The notes under the pieces were generated by a model. The model was not told the DNA's origin, made no database searches, and saw only the letters and a list, made by a program, of their open reading frames with translations. DNA of 64,000 nucleotides. It comes from Mesorhizobium sp. GTDB taxonomy: Bacteria > Pseudomonadota > Alphaproteobacteria > Rhizobiales > Rhizobiaceae. Made by a program: the position numbers and the translations under genes. The stretch lies in contig SAQL01000003.1 of NCBI GenBank assembly GCA_004020645.1, positions 1 through 64,000 on the forward strand, written 5' to 3'. Shown here piece after piece: positions 44,903 to 52,877 of the stretch (position 1 is the first letter of the stretch; each line of letters starts with the position of its first letter).

Positions 44903-46585
44903 ATGGAACTGAAGTTTGTCGATCCGCGCTCGCTCAAGGACAATCCCGACAAGGCGCGCCGTTCCAAGTCCAGCCCGCAGTCCGACGCCCTGCTGCTGGC
45001 AACCATCAAGGCCGTCGGCATCGTGCAGCCGCCTGTGGTCGCCGCCGAAACCGAGGGCGGCAATGGCTTCGTCATCGACGAGGGCCATCGTCGCGTCAAG
45101 CAGGCGATCGCCGCCGGCCTCGAGGAGATCGCCGTTCTGGTCGTGCCTCGGGCCGAGGATGGCGGCGCCATGCGCTCGCTCGTCACGACGATCGCGCACG
45201 AGCAACTCAATCCCGTCGACCAGTGGCGCGCTATCGAACGTCTCGTGGCGCTCGGCTGGACCGAGGAGGCGATCGGCATCGCGCTCGCCCAGTCGGTGCG
45301 CCAGATCAAGAAGCTGCGCCTGCTCGCCAATGTGCTGCCGGCGATGCTGGATCACATGGCCAAGGGCGACATGCCCGACGAGCGGCAGCTCCGCACGATC
45401 GCGGCCGCCTCGCTCGAGGATCAGAAGGAAGTCTGGAAGGCCAACAAGCCGTCCAAAGGCGACCCGCAGGTCTCGTGGTGGAGTGTCGCCAACGCTCTCG
45501 CCAAGACCCGCATGTGTGCGCGCGATGCCAGCTTCGGCGAAGACCTCGCCCAGGCCTACGGCATCGCCTGGGTCGAGGACCTGTTCGCCCCGGCCGATCA
45601 GGACAGCCGCTATACCACTGACGTCGACGCCTTCCTCGGCGCCCAGCAGGAATGGATGACGCAGAACCTTCCGAAAAAGGGCGTCATCGCCGAGGTCAGT
45701 AACTACGGCGAGGTCAAGCTGCCGCCCAAGGCCGAGCGCGTCTATGGCACGCCCAAGACGTCGGACCACACTGCGATGTACCTTGACCGCGAGGGCAAGG
45801 TGAAGACGGTCCACTTCCGCATGCCCGAGGCCAAGAAGAAGGCCAAGGGTTCGGAAGCGGGCGATGCTGCTGACGAGACGATCGTCGTCTCCAAGCCGCG
45901 CCCCGACGTTACCCGCAAGGGTATCGAGATGATTGGTGACCTGCGCACCGATGCGTTGCACGAGGCGCTGTCACGGGCACCGATCGAGGACGAGACGCTG
46001 CTCGCGCTGCTCGTTCTCGCCTTCGCCGGCCAGAACGTCCGCGTCGACTCCGGTGCCGGTGGTGCCTTCCGCTTCGGAGGTCGTTTCGGCCGGCATGCGG
46101 CCGCGCTGTTCGATGCCGAGGGCAAGTTCGCCTTCGACACCGACACCCTGCGCATCGCTGCCCGCGGCGTCCTGATCGACGTGCTCTCATGCCGCGAAGG
46201 CATCAGCAAGTCCGGCATCGTCGCAATCGTCGCCGGCGGCACGATCGGCGCGGACGGCTTCCTCTCCAATATGGGCACGGAGGACTTCCTCTCCTGCCTG
46301 TCGCGTCCGGCGCTCGAAGGCTCGTGCGCCGACACGCCGGTACTGCCGCGCGCACGGGTGAAGGACACGCGCGCCGCGCTCGTCGAGCACTTCAAGGAGG
46401 GCCATTTCGTCCACCCGGCGGCGCTGTTCGCCCCGGATGCGACCAGCCTTGCCGAATGGCTCGCCAAGAGCGCCGTCACCGAGGTCGAGGACGATGATGT
46501 GCCTGACGCCGAGGACGTCGGCTGCGAGGACCAGGCGCCCGAGGACCACGAGATCGAGGAGGGCTACCGCGAAGCCGCTGAGTAG
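44903..46585 (+). CDS. ParB/RepB/Spo0J-type nuclease-domain protein
   Basis: The protein has 560 residues. The N-terminal ParB fold (residues about 1-95) includes ALLLATIKAVGIVQPPVV and the CTP-site-like DEGHRRVKQAI. A helix-turn-helix region (about 120-165) contains WTEEAIGIALAQSVRQIKKL. The C-terminal 330 residues are unlike ParB and end in a very acidic tail. No ParA gene is adjacent; the ParA locus lies 9 kb away. Such large ParB-like proteins on plasmid leading regions are often not segregation proteins and may act in anti-defence or regulation. Transcription stops at the hairpin at 46614. Confidence 0.82.
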   Translation: MELKFVDPRSLKDNPDKARRSKSSPQSDALLLATIKAVGIVQPPVVAAETEGGNGFVIDEGHRRVKQAIAAGLEEIAVLVVPRAEDGGAMRSLVTTIAHEQLNPVDQWRAIERLVALGWTEEAIGIALAQSVRQIKKLRLLANVLPAMLDHMAKGDMPDERQLRTIAAASLEDQKEVWKANKPSKGDPQVSWWSVANALAKTRMCARDASFGEDLAQAYGIAWVEDLFAPADQDSRYTTDVDAFLGAQQEWMTQNLPKKGVIAEVSNYGEVKLPPKAERVYGTPKTSDHTAMYLDREGKVKTVHFRMPEAKKKAKGSEAGDAADETIVVSKPRPDVTRKGIEMIGDLRTDALHEALSRAPIEDETLLALLVLAFAGQNVRVDSGAGGAFRFGGRFGRHAAALFDAEGKFAFDTDTLRIAARGVLIDVLSCREGISKSGIVAIVAGGTIGADGFLSNMGTEDFLSCLSRPALEGSCADTPVLPRARVKDTRAALVEHFKEGHFVHPAALFAPDATSLAEWLAKSAVTEVEDDDVPDAEDVGCEDQAPEDHEIEEGYREAAE

Positions 46586-46613
46586 CGCCCCGCTTCTTCT
46601 TTCGATCGCTCCT

Positions 46614-46649
46614 CCGCCGCCGGGTTCGCCCGGCGGCGGTTGCGTTTTC
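46614..46649 (+). terminator. Intrinsic terminator after the ParB-like gene
   Basis: A perfect 11-bp stem (46614-46624 with 46629-46639) closed by a TTCG tetraloop is followed by TTGCGTTTTC. It lies 29 bases after the stop codon. Confidence 0.85.
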
Positions 46650-46672
46650 AACTTCACCCAATGGAGGACAGC

Positions 46673-47146
46673 ATGTCCGCACATACGATCTTCGAACACG
46701 CGCCCATCGGCGCGATCATCGCCTGGTCCGACGGCACGCCGCGGCCGCCGGAACGCCATTCCAAAAAGCTCGCCGCCTGGGAGAACAGCAACAGCCAGGG
46801 ACGGCTCATCCGCAAACAGGCTGGTCGCGAGGCGGGCACGCCTAGCTCCAGCGGAAGCCTCACTCTGCACGAGGCCGATTTCGGCGCCGGCGGCGTCATC
46901 GCCATCCGCGTCCACCGCACCTTCTCGCTCGGCTCCAGCCTGCACTTCACGATCGTCGAGCGCCCTCCGGTTGGCTCCGTGCGCGTGTTCGACCGTGCTG
47001 GTGACCATGCCGAGCTGGTCCACCTCGCTCCCCATCGCGCCGCCGCCCAACATTGGCTGTCGCACGGCTATCCCAAGGCCGTGCTCGAGGATGTCACGGC
47101 CGACGAGGCGGCGGCCGATATCGTCGAAGGGAGGACCGCGGCATGA
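46673..47146 (+). CDS. Hypothetical protein of the plasmid backbone
   Basis: The protein has 157 residues and starts MSAHTIFEHAPIGAIIAWSD after a GGAGG site. It contains a beta-rich C-terminal half with GAGGVIAIRVHRTFSLGSS and LHFTIVERPPVG. No family or active site was recognised. Its stop overlaps the next start (ATGA), and the three genes 46.7-48.4 kb form a coupled operon behind their own transcription start after the terminator. Confidence 0.7.
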   Translation: MSAHTIFEHAPIGAIIAWSDGTPRPPERHSKKLAAWENSNSQGRLIRKQAGREAGTPSSSGSLTLHEADFGAGGVIAIRVHRTFSLGSSLHFTIVERPPVGSVRVFDRAGDHAELVHLAPHRAAAQHWLSHGYPKAVLEDVTADEAAADIVEGRTAA

Positions 47147-48033
47147 CCCAGATCCTCGAAACCGCACCCCCTTCGATCGAGGCCCCGGATTCGTCCGGAG
47201 CCTTTTTCGGGCGCAGCGCCGACGGCATGCTCGTCGCTCTCGTCGGTGAGCATGCTTTCGCGATGGTTCCCGCTCGCGACGGCCGGCACTATCTCGCCAG
47301 CGGTTGGCGGATCCGCCGGCCCATGGCGGAATGGATCCGGTTGGATTTCTACGGCCATTCCGGCGAGATTGCCGACGAATCCGCCTTCCGAGCGAAGGTA
47401 CTGGAACAGGCCCAACATCAGCGCGAGAAGCTGGCGCTCGACCGGCGCGAGGACCGGTCCCCGGCGCATACTCCATGGGGACCGTCACAGGGAGCAACTA
47501 TCTACGCGGACGGTGTGACATTCTATTCGACTGCCGGTCACGGCGGTTTCCATCTCTCCCCGGACCGAAACCGAGAAGTCCACCCTCTGCTCCGCGCCAC
47601 AGGCGAATGGTACGAAGAGGACGAATGCTGGGCGATCGTCGCCATCTCCTTTCCGCATCTGTTCACCGCCTTCGAGCGCCGCTGCGCCGAGCAGACCATC
47701 AAGGACTCCTGGCCGGACGCGTGGGAAGCGATCTTCGGCACCATCCTCGCCCCGGGCGAGTCCCGCAGGAAGGACCAGCGAGCCTTCGAGCTCGAACATG
47801 CCGCCGATTGGATCGTCGTTTCAGCGATCACGTCGGACCAGCAGAAAGGGTTCGTCGAGTGCGTCGCCACGCCCGGTGGCAAACGCGGCCCCGGCACCGA
47901 GGAACGTCGCTTCCTCGTGCCCAGCGGCGAATACGAGATCGGTCGATTCGGCTTCGTCATCGATCCGGATCGTCATCCCGTCTATGCCGGTCCGTCGAGC
48001 TTTATCGGCAGGCGGGGGAGGGGGTCGCCATGA
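47143..48033 (+). CDS. DUF7007-like hypothetical protein
   Basis: The 296-residue protein has the central segments ADGVTFYSTAGHGGFHLSPD and EWYEEDECWAIVAISFPHLF, a conserved arrangement in plasmid proteins of alphaproteobacteria now grouped as DUF7007. His and Asp residues in that block could form a site, but no reaction is known. The ATG at 47143 overlaps the upstream stop; the stop overlaps the next start. Confidence 0.72.
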   Translation: MTQILETAPPSIEAPDSSGAFFGRSADGMLVALVGEHAFAMVPARDGRHYLASGWRIRRPMAEWIRLDFYGHSGEIADESAFRAKVLEQAQHQREKLALDRREDRSPAHTPWGPSQGATIYADGVTFYSTAGHGGFHLSPDRNREVHPLLRATGEWYEEDECWAIVAISFPHLFTAFERRCAEQTIKDSWPDAWEAIFGTILAPGESRRKDQRAFELEHAADWIVVSAITSDQQKGFVECVATPGGKRGPGTEERRFLVPSGEYEIGRFGFVIDPDRHPVYAGPSSFIGRRGRGSP

Positions 48034-48365
48034 CTCTCGCGCCCGAGCTGCAACGTCAGCTGTCCCGCATGGAGGAGGCGCGCCGGCAGACGCAGCGTCA
48101 GTTGGACATGGTGGACCGGCAGATCACGCGCCGCATGACCGCGCTGATCCCCGGCCTGCTCCCACGCCGGACGCACTATCGACGCGGCAAGGCACCCGAT
48201 CCTGGCGCGTTCCTCGAGCGCTACCGATCCCAGCTCGCAGCCCTGACCGCAGAGCGCCAACCGGAGATCGACGCATTGTCGCGCAAGCTTGCGCGGCAGG
48301 AGCAGGCGATCGCCAAGTTCCTCGACCGGCAGGGCGAAGCCGCTGACATGAGCGAGCAGGTCTAG
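48030..48365 (+). CDS. Small coiled-coil hypothetical protein
   Basis: The 111-residue protein is very rich in Arg, Gln and Glu, with two predicted coiled coils: about residues 5-35 (LQRQLSRMEEARRQTQRQLD) and 75-105. A Pro/Gly turn and a basic RRTHYRRGK lie between. It overlaps the DUF7007-like gene by 4 bases. No function proposed. Confidence 0.65.
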   Translation: MTLAPELQRQLSRMEEARRQTQRQLDMVDRQITRRMTALIPGLLPRRTHYRRGKAPDPGAFLERYRSQLAALTAERQPEIDALSRKLARQEQAIAKFLDRQGEAADMSEQV

Positions 48366-48827
48366 CGACGCCGCTGTTCAGGCGACGCGGTGGCGTTGCC
48401 GATGATGCCGCATGCGGCAAGCACACGAGCGCCCATCGTCGTGATGGTGGCTGCGGCCGCGATACGGCACGATCGACACCGGCGATTGGCAGATGGTCAT
48501 GACCGCCTGTCCTTCGGTTCCCGTGTCGAAATCGAGGTCCCGTGCCGGTCCTCCCTCGGGCTTTAGGCGGTCCTGAACCGGCGGCCGTTCGCTTCAAGGC
48601 CGCGTTCCGCGCCGCGGGGCGGCCGGATCGAACCGGTCTCGACATGGCAGGTCCGCGTCCTGCGCGAGGGCGGAAGGGCGCCCTGCTCGGCCGCAAACCT
48701 TCCATGCTCGCCTCGGTCCGCCCGGACCCTGAAGCGCCCGTCATACCGCCGGTTCTGTCGGTCCGCGCCCGAGGGAGGGCCGGCATGGGCCGGTCCAAAC
48801 TTCGGGAAACCGAAGAAGGAAAATGAC
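48366..48827. other. GC-rich leader region before the next backbone gene
   Basis: This 462-base stretch contains several GC-rich hairpins. One is a perfect CTTCGG/CCGAAG stem with a GAAA loop at 48800-48815, just before the ribosome binding site of the following gene. One short minus-strand frame is listed separately. No promoter was identified with confidence. Confidence 0.4.
48378..48500 (-). CDS. Possible Cys/His-rich microprotein
   Basis: The 40-codon frame starts at an ATG with GAAGG upstream. It encodes a product rich in Arg, His and Cys (PYRGRSHHHDDGRSCACRMR in the middle). The Cys and His spacing could bind metal, but the composition may also arise by chance in GC-rich DNA. Confidence 0.2.
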   Translation of the reverse strand: MTICQSPVSIVPYRGRSHHHDDGRSCACRMRHHRQRHRVA

Positions 48828-49415
48828 ATGACCAAGAAAGCTGCCAACGCCCGCTCCAGCGCCCGCGTCGTCCCGCTCCGCAAGGGCACCACAATCCAGA
48901 TGGTCCGGCTCGCCTGCCCCGATGCCGCACAATGCTCCCTCATCTCCGAGAGCTTCGGCCTGCCGGTCCTCGACAGCGACGGCATCCGCGACCTGCACGA
49001 GAAGCTCATCGTCGACACGGCCGCAGCCCTCGACGAGGGACTTGGCGAACGCGCCATGCAGATCCACCTGCAGCGCATCGTCGGAGCGTATGTCGGTTCC
49101 GCTCATGGCGCCGGCCAATTCTACAGCCGCTCCGTGACCGAGGCGCGCGATGCGACGGCCAAGGCCGCCTGCGATGATCGCGACGAGGATGTCGGTGGCC
49201 CGGTCGGCTTCGACAGCGCCGCCCAGCGCAAGCGGGAGTTCGCCGCCGACATGGCGCTCCAGGCCCACGCGCTGCGTATGGCCGCGGAGGGCGCGGTCAA
49301 TGCCTATGAACAGGTCGTCGGCGAGGTCTGGAAGCCCTTCGAACGGCCGGTGGAGAACCCCGGGCAGAGCGTCGATCGCAAGGCGGCAGAACTCCAGATG
49401 GCGGCGCTCCGATGA
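48828..49415 (+). CDS. Hypothetical protein of the plasmid backbone
   Basis: The 195-residue protein is mostly helical. It has a basic N terminus (MTKKAANARSSARVVPLRKG) and a central LIVDTAAALDEGLGERAMQI. GAAGGAAAA precedes the ATG. Similar-looking proteins accompany the methylase-helicase and ParB-like genes on rhizobial plasmids, but no domain was recognised. A hairpin with a short U run follows. Confidence 0.68.
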   Translation: MTKKAANARSSARVVPLRKGTTIQMVRLACPDAAQCSLISESFGLPVLDSDGIRDLHEKLIVDTAAALDEGLGERAMQIHLQRIVGAYVGSAHGAGQFYSRSVTEARDATAKAACDDRDEDVGGPVGFDSAAQRKREFAADMALQAHALRMAAEGAVNAYEQVVGEVWKPFERPVENPGQSVDRKAAELQMAALR

Positions 49416-49427
49416 GCCGCTGACTGC

Positions 49428-49457
49428 GGCGGGGCTCCGGCCCCGCCTGTCTTTACC
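49428..49457 (+). terminator. Probable intrinsic terminator
   Basis: The stem GGCGGGGC (49428-49435) pairs with GCCCCGCC (49440-49447) around a TCCG loop; TGTCTTT follows. It ends the transcript of the hypothetical gene before the convergent VapC gene. Confidence 0.6.
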
Positions 49458-49512
49458 TCAGCGATTCGGGGACCTACCGGGGCCGGCCTCCATTATGCCG
49501 CTATTTCGCCCG

Positions 49513-49974
49513 TCAACTGCGCGGGCTCAATGGAAACTTCTCGACATCGTCATTCCATGGATCGAACACGACCGCACCTGACGGCCTGGTGTCCTTGACG
49601 TTCCGCGTCACCAGATAGAGATCGTGCTCGATCGCCGTCGACGCGAGCAGCGTGTCGATCACCGGCGGTGCATGGCCACTGGCGCGCTTGCCTGCCCCGG
49701 AAATCCGGCCCCAGCGCCGAACGACCTCGTCCTCAAGCGACAGCACGCGATGACCGAACCGCTCCGCCAGCGCATCGCGCGCCGCCATGTAGCGCGGTCG
49801 ATCCGGATGATCGTCGGGCAGGTTGTGAATGCCCTTGTCGTATTCGGCCAGCGTCAGAACGCTGATATGAAAACTCGTCTCGTCCTGCCGCTCGGCCCAA
49901 CGCTTCACCGACGGCGCACCCTGCGGATTGATCAGAGCGGCCACGACATTGGTGTCGAGCAGCCATCCCCTCAC
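49513..49974 (-). CDS. vapC: VapC-type PIN-domain toxin
   Basis: The 153-residue PIN domain has the acidic metal-binding residues in LLDTNVVAAL (Asp7), LAEYDKG (Glu44) and VIDTLLAST (Asp about 108), with TRNVKD near the C terminus. It is predicted to be an Mg-dependent ribonuclease that stops translation by cutting tRNA or rRNA when its antitoxin is degraded. The GTG start at 49974 overlaps the antitoxin stop (GTGA), so the two are translated together. Confidence 0.93.
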   Translation of the reverse strand: MRGWLLDTNVVAALINPQGAPSVKRWAERQDETSFHISVLTLAEYDKGIHNLPDDHPDRPRYMAARDALAERFGHRVLSLEDEVVRRWGRISGAGKRASGHAPPVIDTLLASTAIEHDLYLVTRNVKDTRPSGAVVFDPWNDDVEKFPLSPRS

Positions 49975-50273
49975 AGTTCCACGTCCCGGCCGCGATCCAT
50001 CTCGCGTTCGAGGTTGAGGCCGTCGAGATGCAGGCTCTCCATGAACTGCAAAAAGGGCAGACGGGGTTTCTCCGGCACGAGACGATCGAACTCCTCGACG
50101 CTCATCACCACGACCGCGTCATGGCCGCGAACGCTCACACGCTGCGGCCCCTCTTCGCGGGCATGGCGCACCACCTCGCTGAATCGCGCCTTCGCGTCCT
50201 CGAGTTTCCACCGTCCTGTCGCCGGACGGCTTGCCGTCCGCGCCTTCTTCGTCACTTGTGTCTGCTTGCGCAT
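49971..50273 (-). CDS. Phd/YefM-type antitoxin
   Basis: The 100-residue protein has the Phd/YefM DNA-binding fold: WKLEDAKARFSEVVRHARE followed by QRVSVRGHDAVVVMSVEEFD. A C-terminal tail (about 70-100) would wrap the toxin. A 20-residue basic N-terminal extension is unusual. It represses its own promoter, and the toxin gene overlaps its end. The pairing of a Phd-type antitoxin with a PIN toxin is common. Confidence 0.92.
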   Translation of the reverse strand: MRKQTQVTKKARTASRPATGRWKLEDAKARFSEVVRHAREEGPQRVSVRGHDAVVVMSVEEFDRLVPEKPRLPFLQFMESLHLDGLNLEREMDRGRDVEL

Positions 50274-50283
50274 CGTCTCACAC

Positions 50284-50299
50284 CTAGTCAGCTAGTCAG
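50284..50299 (-). promoter_or_regulatory. Tandem 8-bp repeat, candidate antitoxin operator
   Basis: CTAGTCAG occurs twice in direct succession (50284-50291, 50292-50299), 11 bases upstream of the antitoxin start. A TATATA (-10-like) follows directly on the distal side. This is the expected place for autoregulation. Confidence 0.55.
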
Positions 50300-50539
50300 A
50301 TATATAGCACTCGCCCGGCGATGACGCCAGCATCGGCGACAAGACACCGTGGCATCGGGCTCCTGCGCCAGCCCTCCAATCCCGCTCTCTATCGATGGCG
50401 TCCTGGCCCGGCCCCGGAACTTCCACGATCAACCCGCGGGAGGTCCGCTACGCAAGCGTGCGTCCGCGCCGGCTTCGCCTCTGCGGTGATCGCGCCCGGG
50501 TGCCGAGCCTTTGAGGAGCCATCGAGCGGGATTGGCCCG

Positions 50540-50552
50540 CTCCAGCATGGAG
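50540..50552 (+). promoter_or_regulatory. Hairpin masking the ribosome binding site of the 61-residue gene
   Basis: CTCC (50540-50543) pairs with GGAG (50549-50552), and GGAG is the ribosome binding site 8 bases before the ATG at 50561. A flanking GCGGG/CCCGC stem and an outer TTGAGG/CCTCAA pairing make a compact leader fold. Confidence 0.45.
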
Positions 50553-50560
50553 CCCTCAAA

Positions 50561-50746
50561 ATGTCACATAACCTCGAACTCGCCCAGAAGCACGCCTGGA
50601 ACCTCGCCCGCACCCTCATGGCGCCCGTTGTCCTCTTCCAGGTCGACGACGAATTCGGCGTCCTGCCCGCCGACGAACTCGACGACGCCGACGTCGAAAT
50701 CCTCTTCGAATACGACCCCTATAGCGGCGGCCGGTCGGTTCACTAA
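50561..50746 (+). CDS. Small acidic hypothetical protein
   Basis: The 61-residue protein (MSHNLELAQKHAWNLARTLM...) ends in an acidic segment, DELDDADVEILFEYD. Basic helix plus acidic tail is reminiscent of DNA-mimic or plasmid accessory proteins, but no family was recognised. It sits between a structured leader and a strong terminator, so it forms its own transcription unit just upstream of ardC. The frame is open upstream, but only this ATG has a ribosome binding site. Confidence 0.65.
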   Translation: MSHNLELAQKHAWNLARTLMAPVVLFQVDDEFGVLPADELDDADVEILFEYDPYSGGRSVH

Positions 50747-50771
50747 CCGACCTTCTCCCGACTGCCTCAGG

Positions 50772-50800
50772 CGGCGCCCCCGGCGCCGTCTTTTTCCTTT
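50772..50800 (+). terminator. Strong intrinsic terminator
   Basis: CGGCGCC (50772-50778) pairs perfectly with GGCGCCG (50782-50788) around CCC, followed by TCTTTTTCCTTT. It separates the 61-residue gene from ardC. Confidence 0.88.
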
Positions 50801-51000
50801 CTGGCGCCCGCTCGCCGCCCCGTCCTGCCCGCGGTCCTGGCAGAGCCAGGCGGTCGGCGCAACGGCGTTGCCGTCCTCCGCTCCCGCTGCGGCCCATGAC
50901 CACCCCATCGTGCAAGCACGACGGGGGCCCCGGTCGGGTGCGCAGCCAGCCTTCCTGCTCCGCCGCGGCGGACCCCGTGACGGGGCCGCGATCGGCGCGG

Positions 51001-51016
51001 CCTCCAGAACCGGAGG
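51001..51016 (+). promoter_or_regulatory. Hairpin masking the ribosome binding site of ardC
   Basis: CCTCC (51001-51005) pairs with GGAGG (51012-51016) around a 6-base loop. GGAGG lies 8 bases before the ATG at 51025, so the stem would hide it. The motif resembles the one before the 61-residue gene. Confidence 0.45.
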
Positions 51017-51024
51017 TTCATAAA

Positions 51025-51957
51025 ATGAGCAGAAAAGAAGGAAAAGGACCGCGCATCGACATCTACGCGCGGATCACCGACCGCATCGTCGCGGAGCTCG
51101 CGAAGGGTGTCCGGCCCTGGATGCAGCCATGGCATTCTGCCAATGCCATCGGCCGCGTTACGCGGCCGTTACGGCATAACGGTCTGCCCTACAGCGGTAT
51201 GAACGTGCTGCTGCTGTGGTCCGAGGCCACCGCGCGCGACTTTGCCAGCCCGATGTGGATGACGTTCAAGCAGGCGCTCGAGCTCGGCGGCGCCGTGCGC
51301 AAGGGCGAGACCGGCTCGATGGTCGTTTTCGCCAGCCGCTTCACCAAGACCGAAACGGATTCCGCTGGTGAGGAATTCGATCGGGAGATCCCGTTCCTCA
51401 AAGCCTACTCGGTCTTCAACGTCGCGCAGATCGACGGCCTGCCGGACCATTATTACGGGCACAAGGCGGAACCTGTTCGCGATCCGATTGTGCGCATCGA
51501 ACATGCCGATCGCTTCTTCGCCAATACCGGCGCGATGATCCGGCATGGCGGCGATCGCGCCTACTTCTCGCCGGCAACCGACCACATTCAGATGCCGCCG
51601 TTCCAGACGTTCCGCGACGCCGCGGCATATGTGGCGACCCTGAGTCATGAAGCCACGCATTGGACTTCGGCGCCGCATCGGGTGAACCGCGACCTCAGCC
51701 GCTACGCCAAGGATCGCAGCGAGCGGGCACGCGAAGAACTGATCGCCGAGCTCGGGAGCTGCTTCCTCTGCGCCGATCTCGGTATCGTGCCGGAGCTCGA
51801 GCCGCGTCCGGATCATGCGAGCTATCTCGATTCCTGGTTGAAGGTGCTCGCCGACGACAAGCGGGCGATCTTCTCGGCCGCTGCTCACGCACAGCGCGCC
51901 GTCGCCTTCCTGCACGGCCTTCAGCCGGCGGCCTCGGAAGAACGCGAGGCCGCCTGA
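51025..51957 (+). CDS. ardC: ArdC-type antirestriction protein
   Basis: The protein has 310 residues. The N-terminal ssDNA-binding DUF1738 domain (residues about 8-130) contains PWMQPWHSANAIGRVTRPLR and GLPYSGMNVLLLW. The C-terminal zincin-like metalloprotease domain has the zinc motif SHEATHW (about 206-212) and a later Glu in REELIAELGSCFL. ArdC of plasmid pSA protects incoming single-stranded DNA during conjugation from restriction. The ATG at 51025 is fixed by the family start and GGAGG. It is followed by a decayed gene and ssb. Confidence 0.92.
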   Translation: MSRKEGKGPRIDIYARITDRIVAELAKGVRPWMQPWHSANAIGRVTRPLRHNGLPYSGMNVLLLWSEATARDFASPMWMTFKQALELGGAVRKGETGSMVVFASRFTKTETDSAGEEFDREIPFLKAYSVFNVAQIDGLPDHYYGHKAEPVRDPIVRIEHADRFFANTGAMIRHGGDRAYFSPATDHIQMPPFQTFRDAAAYVATLSHEATHWTSAPHRVNRDLSRYAKDRSERAREELIAELGSCFLCADLGIVPELEPRPDHASYLDSWLKVLADDKRAIFSAAAHAQRAVAFLHGLQPAASEEREAA

Positions 51958-51987
51958 AGTTCCACCCATCCATCATCGGCGGGGAAG

Positions 51988-52425
51988 GTGACGCACCTTC
52001 CCCGATTCGCCTGCGCGCCCTCTCGCTCGGAGCGGGCGTGCAGCCGCCACGAAGCCATCGAGCTGTCGCGGCTATGCGCAGCCCGGCCCGATCTGTGCCG
52101 CGTAATGTGCGCATGCGGCGCGCCTTCGTCTTCCCGGCGCTGTGCCAGGAATGCGGTTTCGTCTGGGCGGTCAGCTATCAGGATGCCGCGATCCATGCCG
52201 GCAACCTCTATCGGTTCGACGGCTGGGTGCAGCCCGCCACATCGCAGCGGCATCGATCCGCGCTCAGGCAGGAAAGGTCGCCGTAAGGTGGTCTGGGGCT
52301 GGCGCGACGAGGCCAGCGAGCGACGGCGGCGTCGTGCGATCGGCCTGGTGGCCAGTTCCGACCTCGGCGCCGTCCACCGCCATGATGTCCGTGACTTCGC
52401 GCACGGTGCACTCATCAGCCCATGA
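51988..52425 (+). pseudogene. Decayed gene with two compensating frameshifts, family uncertain
   Basis: Protein-like sequence runs in one frame (SRHEAIELSRLCAARPDLCR) to about 52105. It moves to another frame (FVFPALCQECGFVWAVSYQD ... NLYRFDGWVQP) to about 52240, then returns to the first (GIDPRSGRKGRRKVVWGWR) and ends at 52425. The three pieces read as one protein of roughly 140 residues with two opposite single-base changes. The GFVWAVSY...GNLYRFDGW pattern is loosely like acyltransferase-fold proteins of the Mom type, but this is only a resemblance. The start is unclear (GTG at 51988 proposed). Confidence 0.5.
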
Positions 52426-52877
52426 GGCAGGGCCACATCCCCCCGCGGGGACGTTGCCGGGGCCAATGTCGCGGAGCATGTGACGCTGCTCGGCAGCGCC
52501 GGCACCCAAGGCCTCATCTTGATGTCAGCCCGCCGGGGGCAGGGGTCACCGGGTTTCAGCGATCGGCCGCGTCTCGCGGGTCAGAATTCCCGGAACGGCG
52601 CGAATGCCGGCAGTGGAAACGGCTGTGTCAGTCCCGCCCCATCTGAGCTGCCGGTGGATCTATCCCTCCGAAACGAAATGAGCCCCTAAGTCCATTCGGT
52701 TTCCGCACGCAACCCCGCGCGGCGGCGGACCGAGTTGGCGCTTCGCGCCTGCCCGCACCACTCCTTGCCTTGGGGGCGAGCCGTCGCGTTCCGCTCCGGT
52801 TGCAGGCGTCTCCCGCTGTCTTGGCCGGGTCTCGTTCGGAGGGACGGTCCCCCGGACGAACAAGATGGAGACAGGAA
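52426..52877. other. Leader region of ssb without a recognised gene
   Basis: This GC-rich, 450-base region has several stems, the best at 52834-52861 (GTTCG...CGAAC outer stem, GGGAC/GTCCC inner stem) just before the ssb ribosome binding site. No coding frame looks real. It could hold the ssb promoter, but no consensus elements were identified. Confidence 0.4.

Noticed and set aside
46187..47497. Minus-strand open frame of 436 codons
   Set aside because: It crosses the strong terminator at 46614 and three plus-strand genes and has no protein-like motif.
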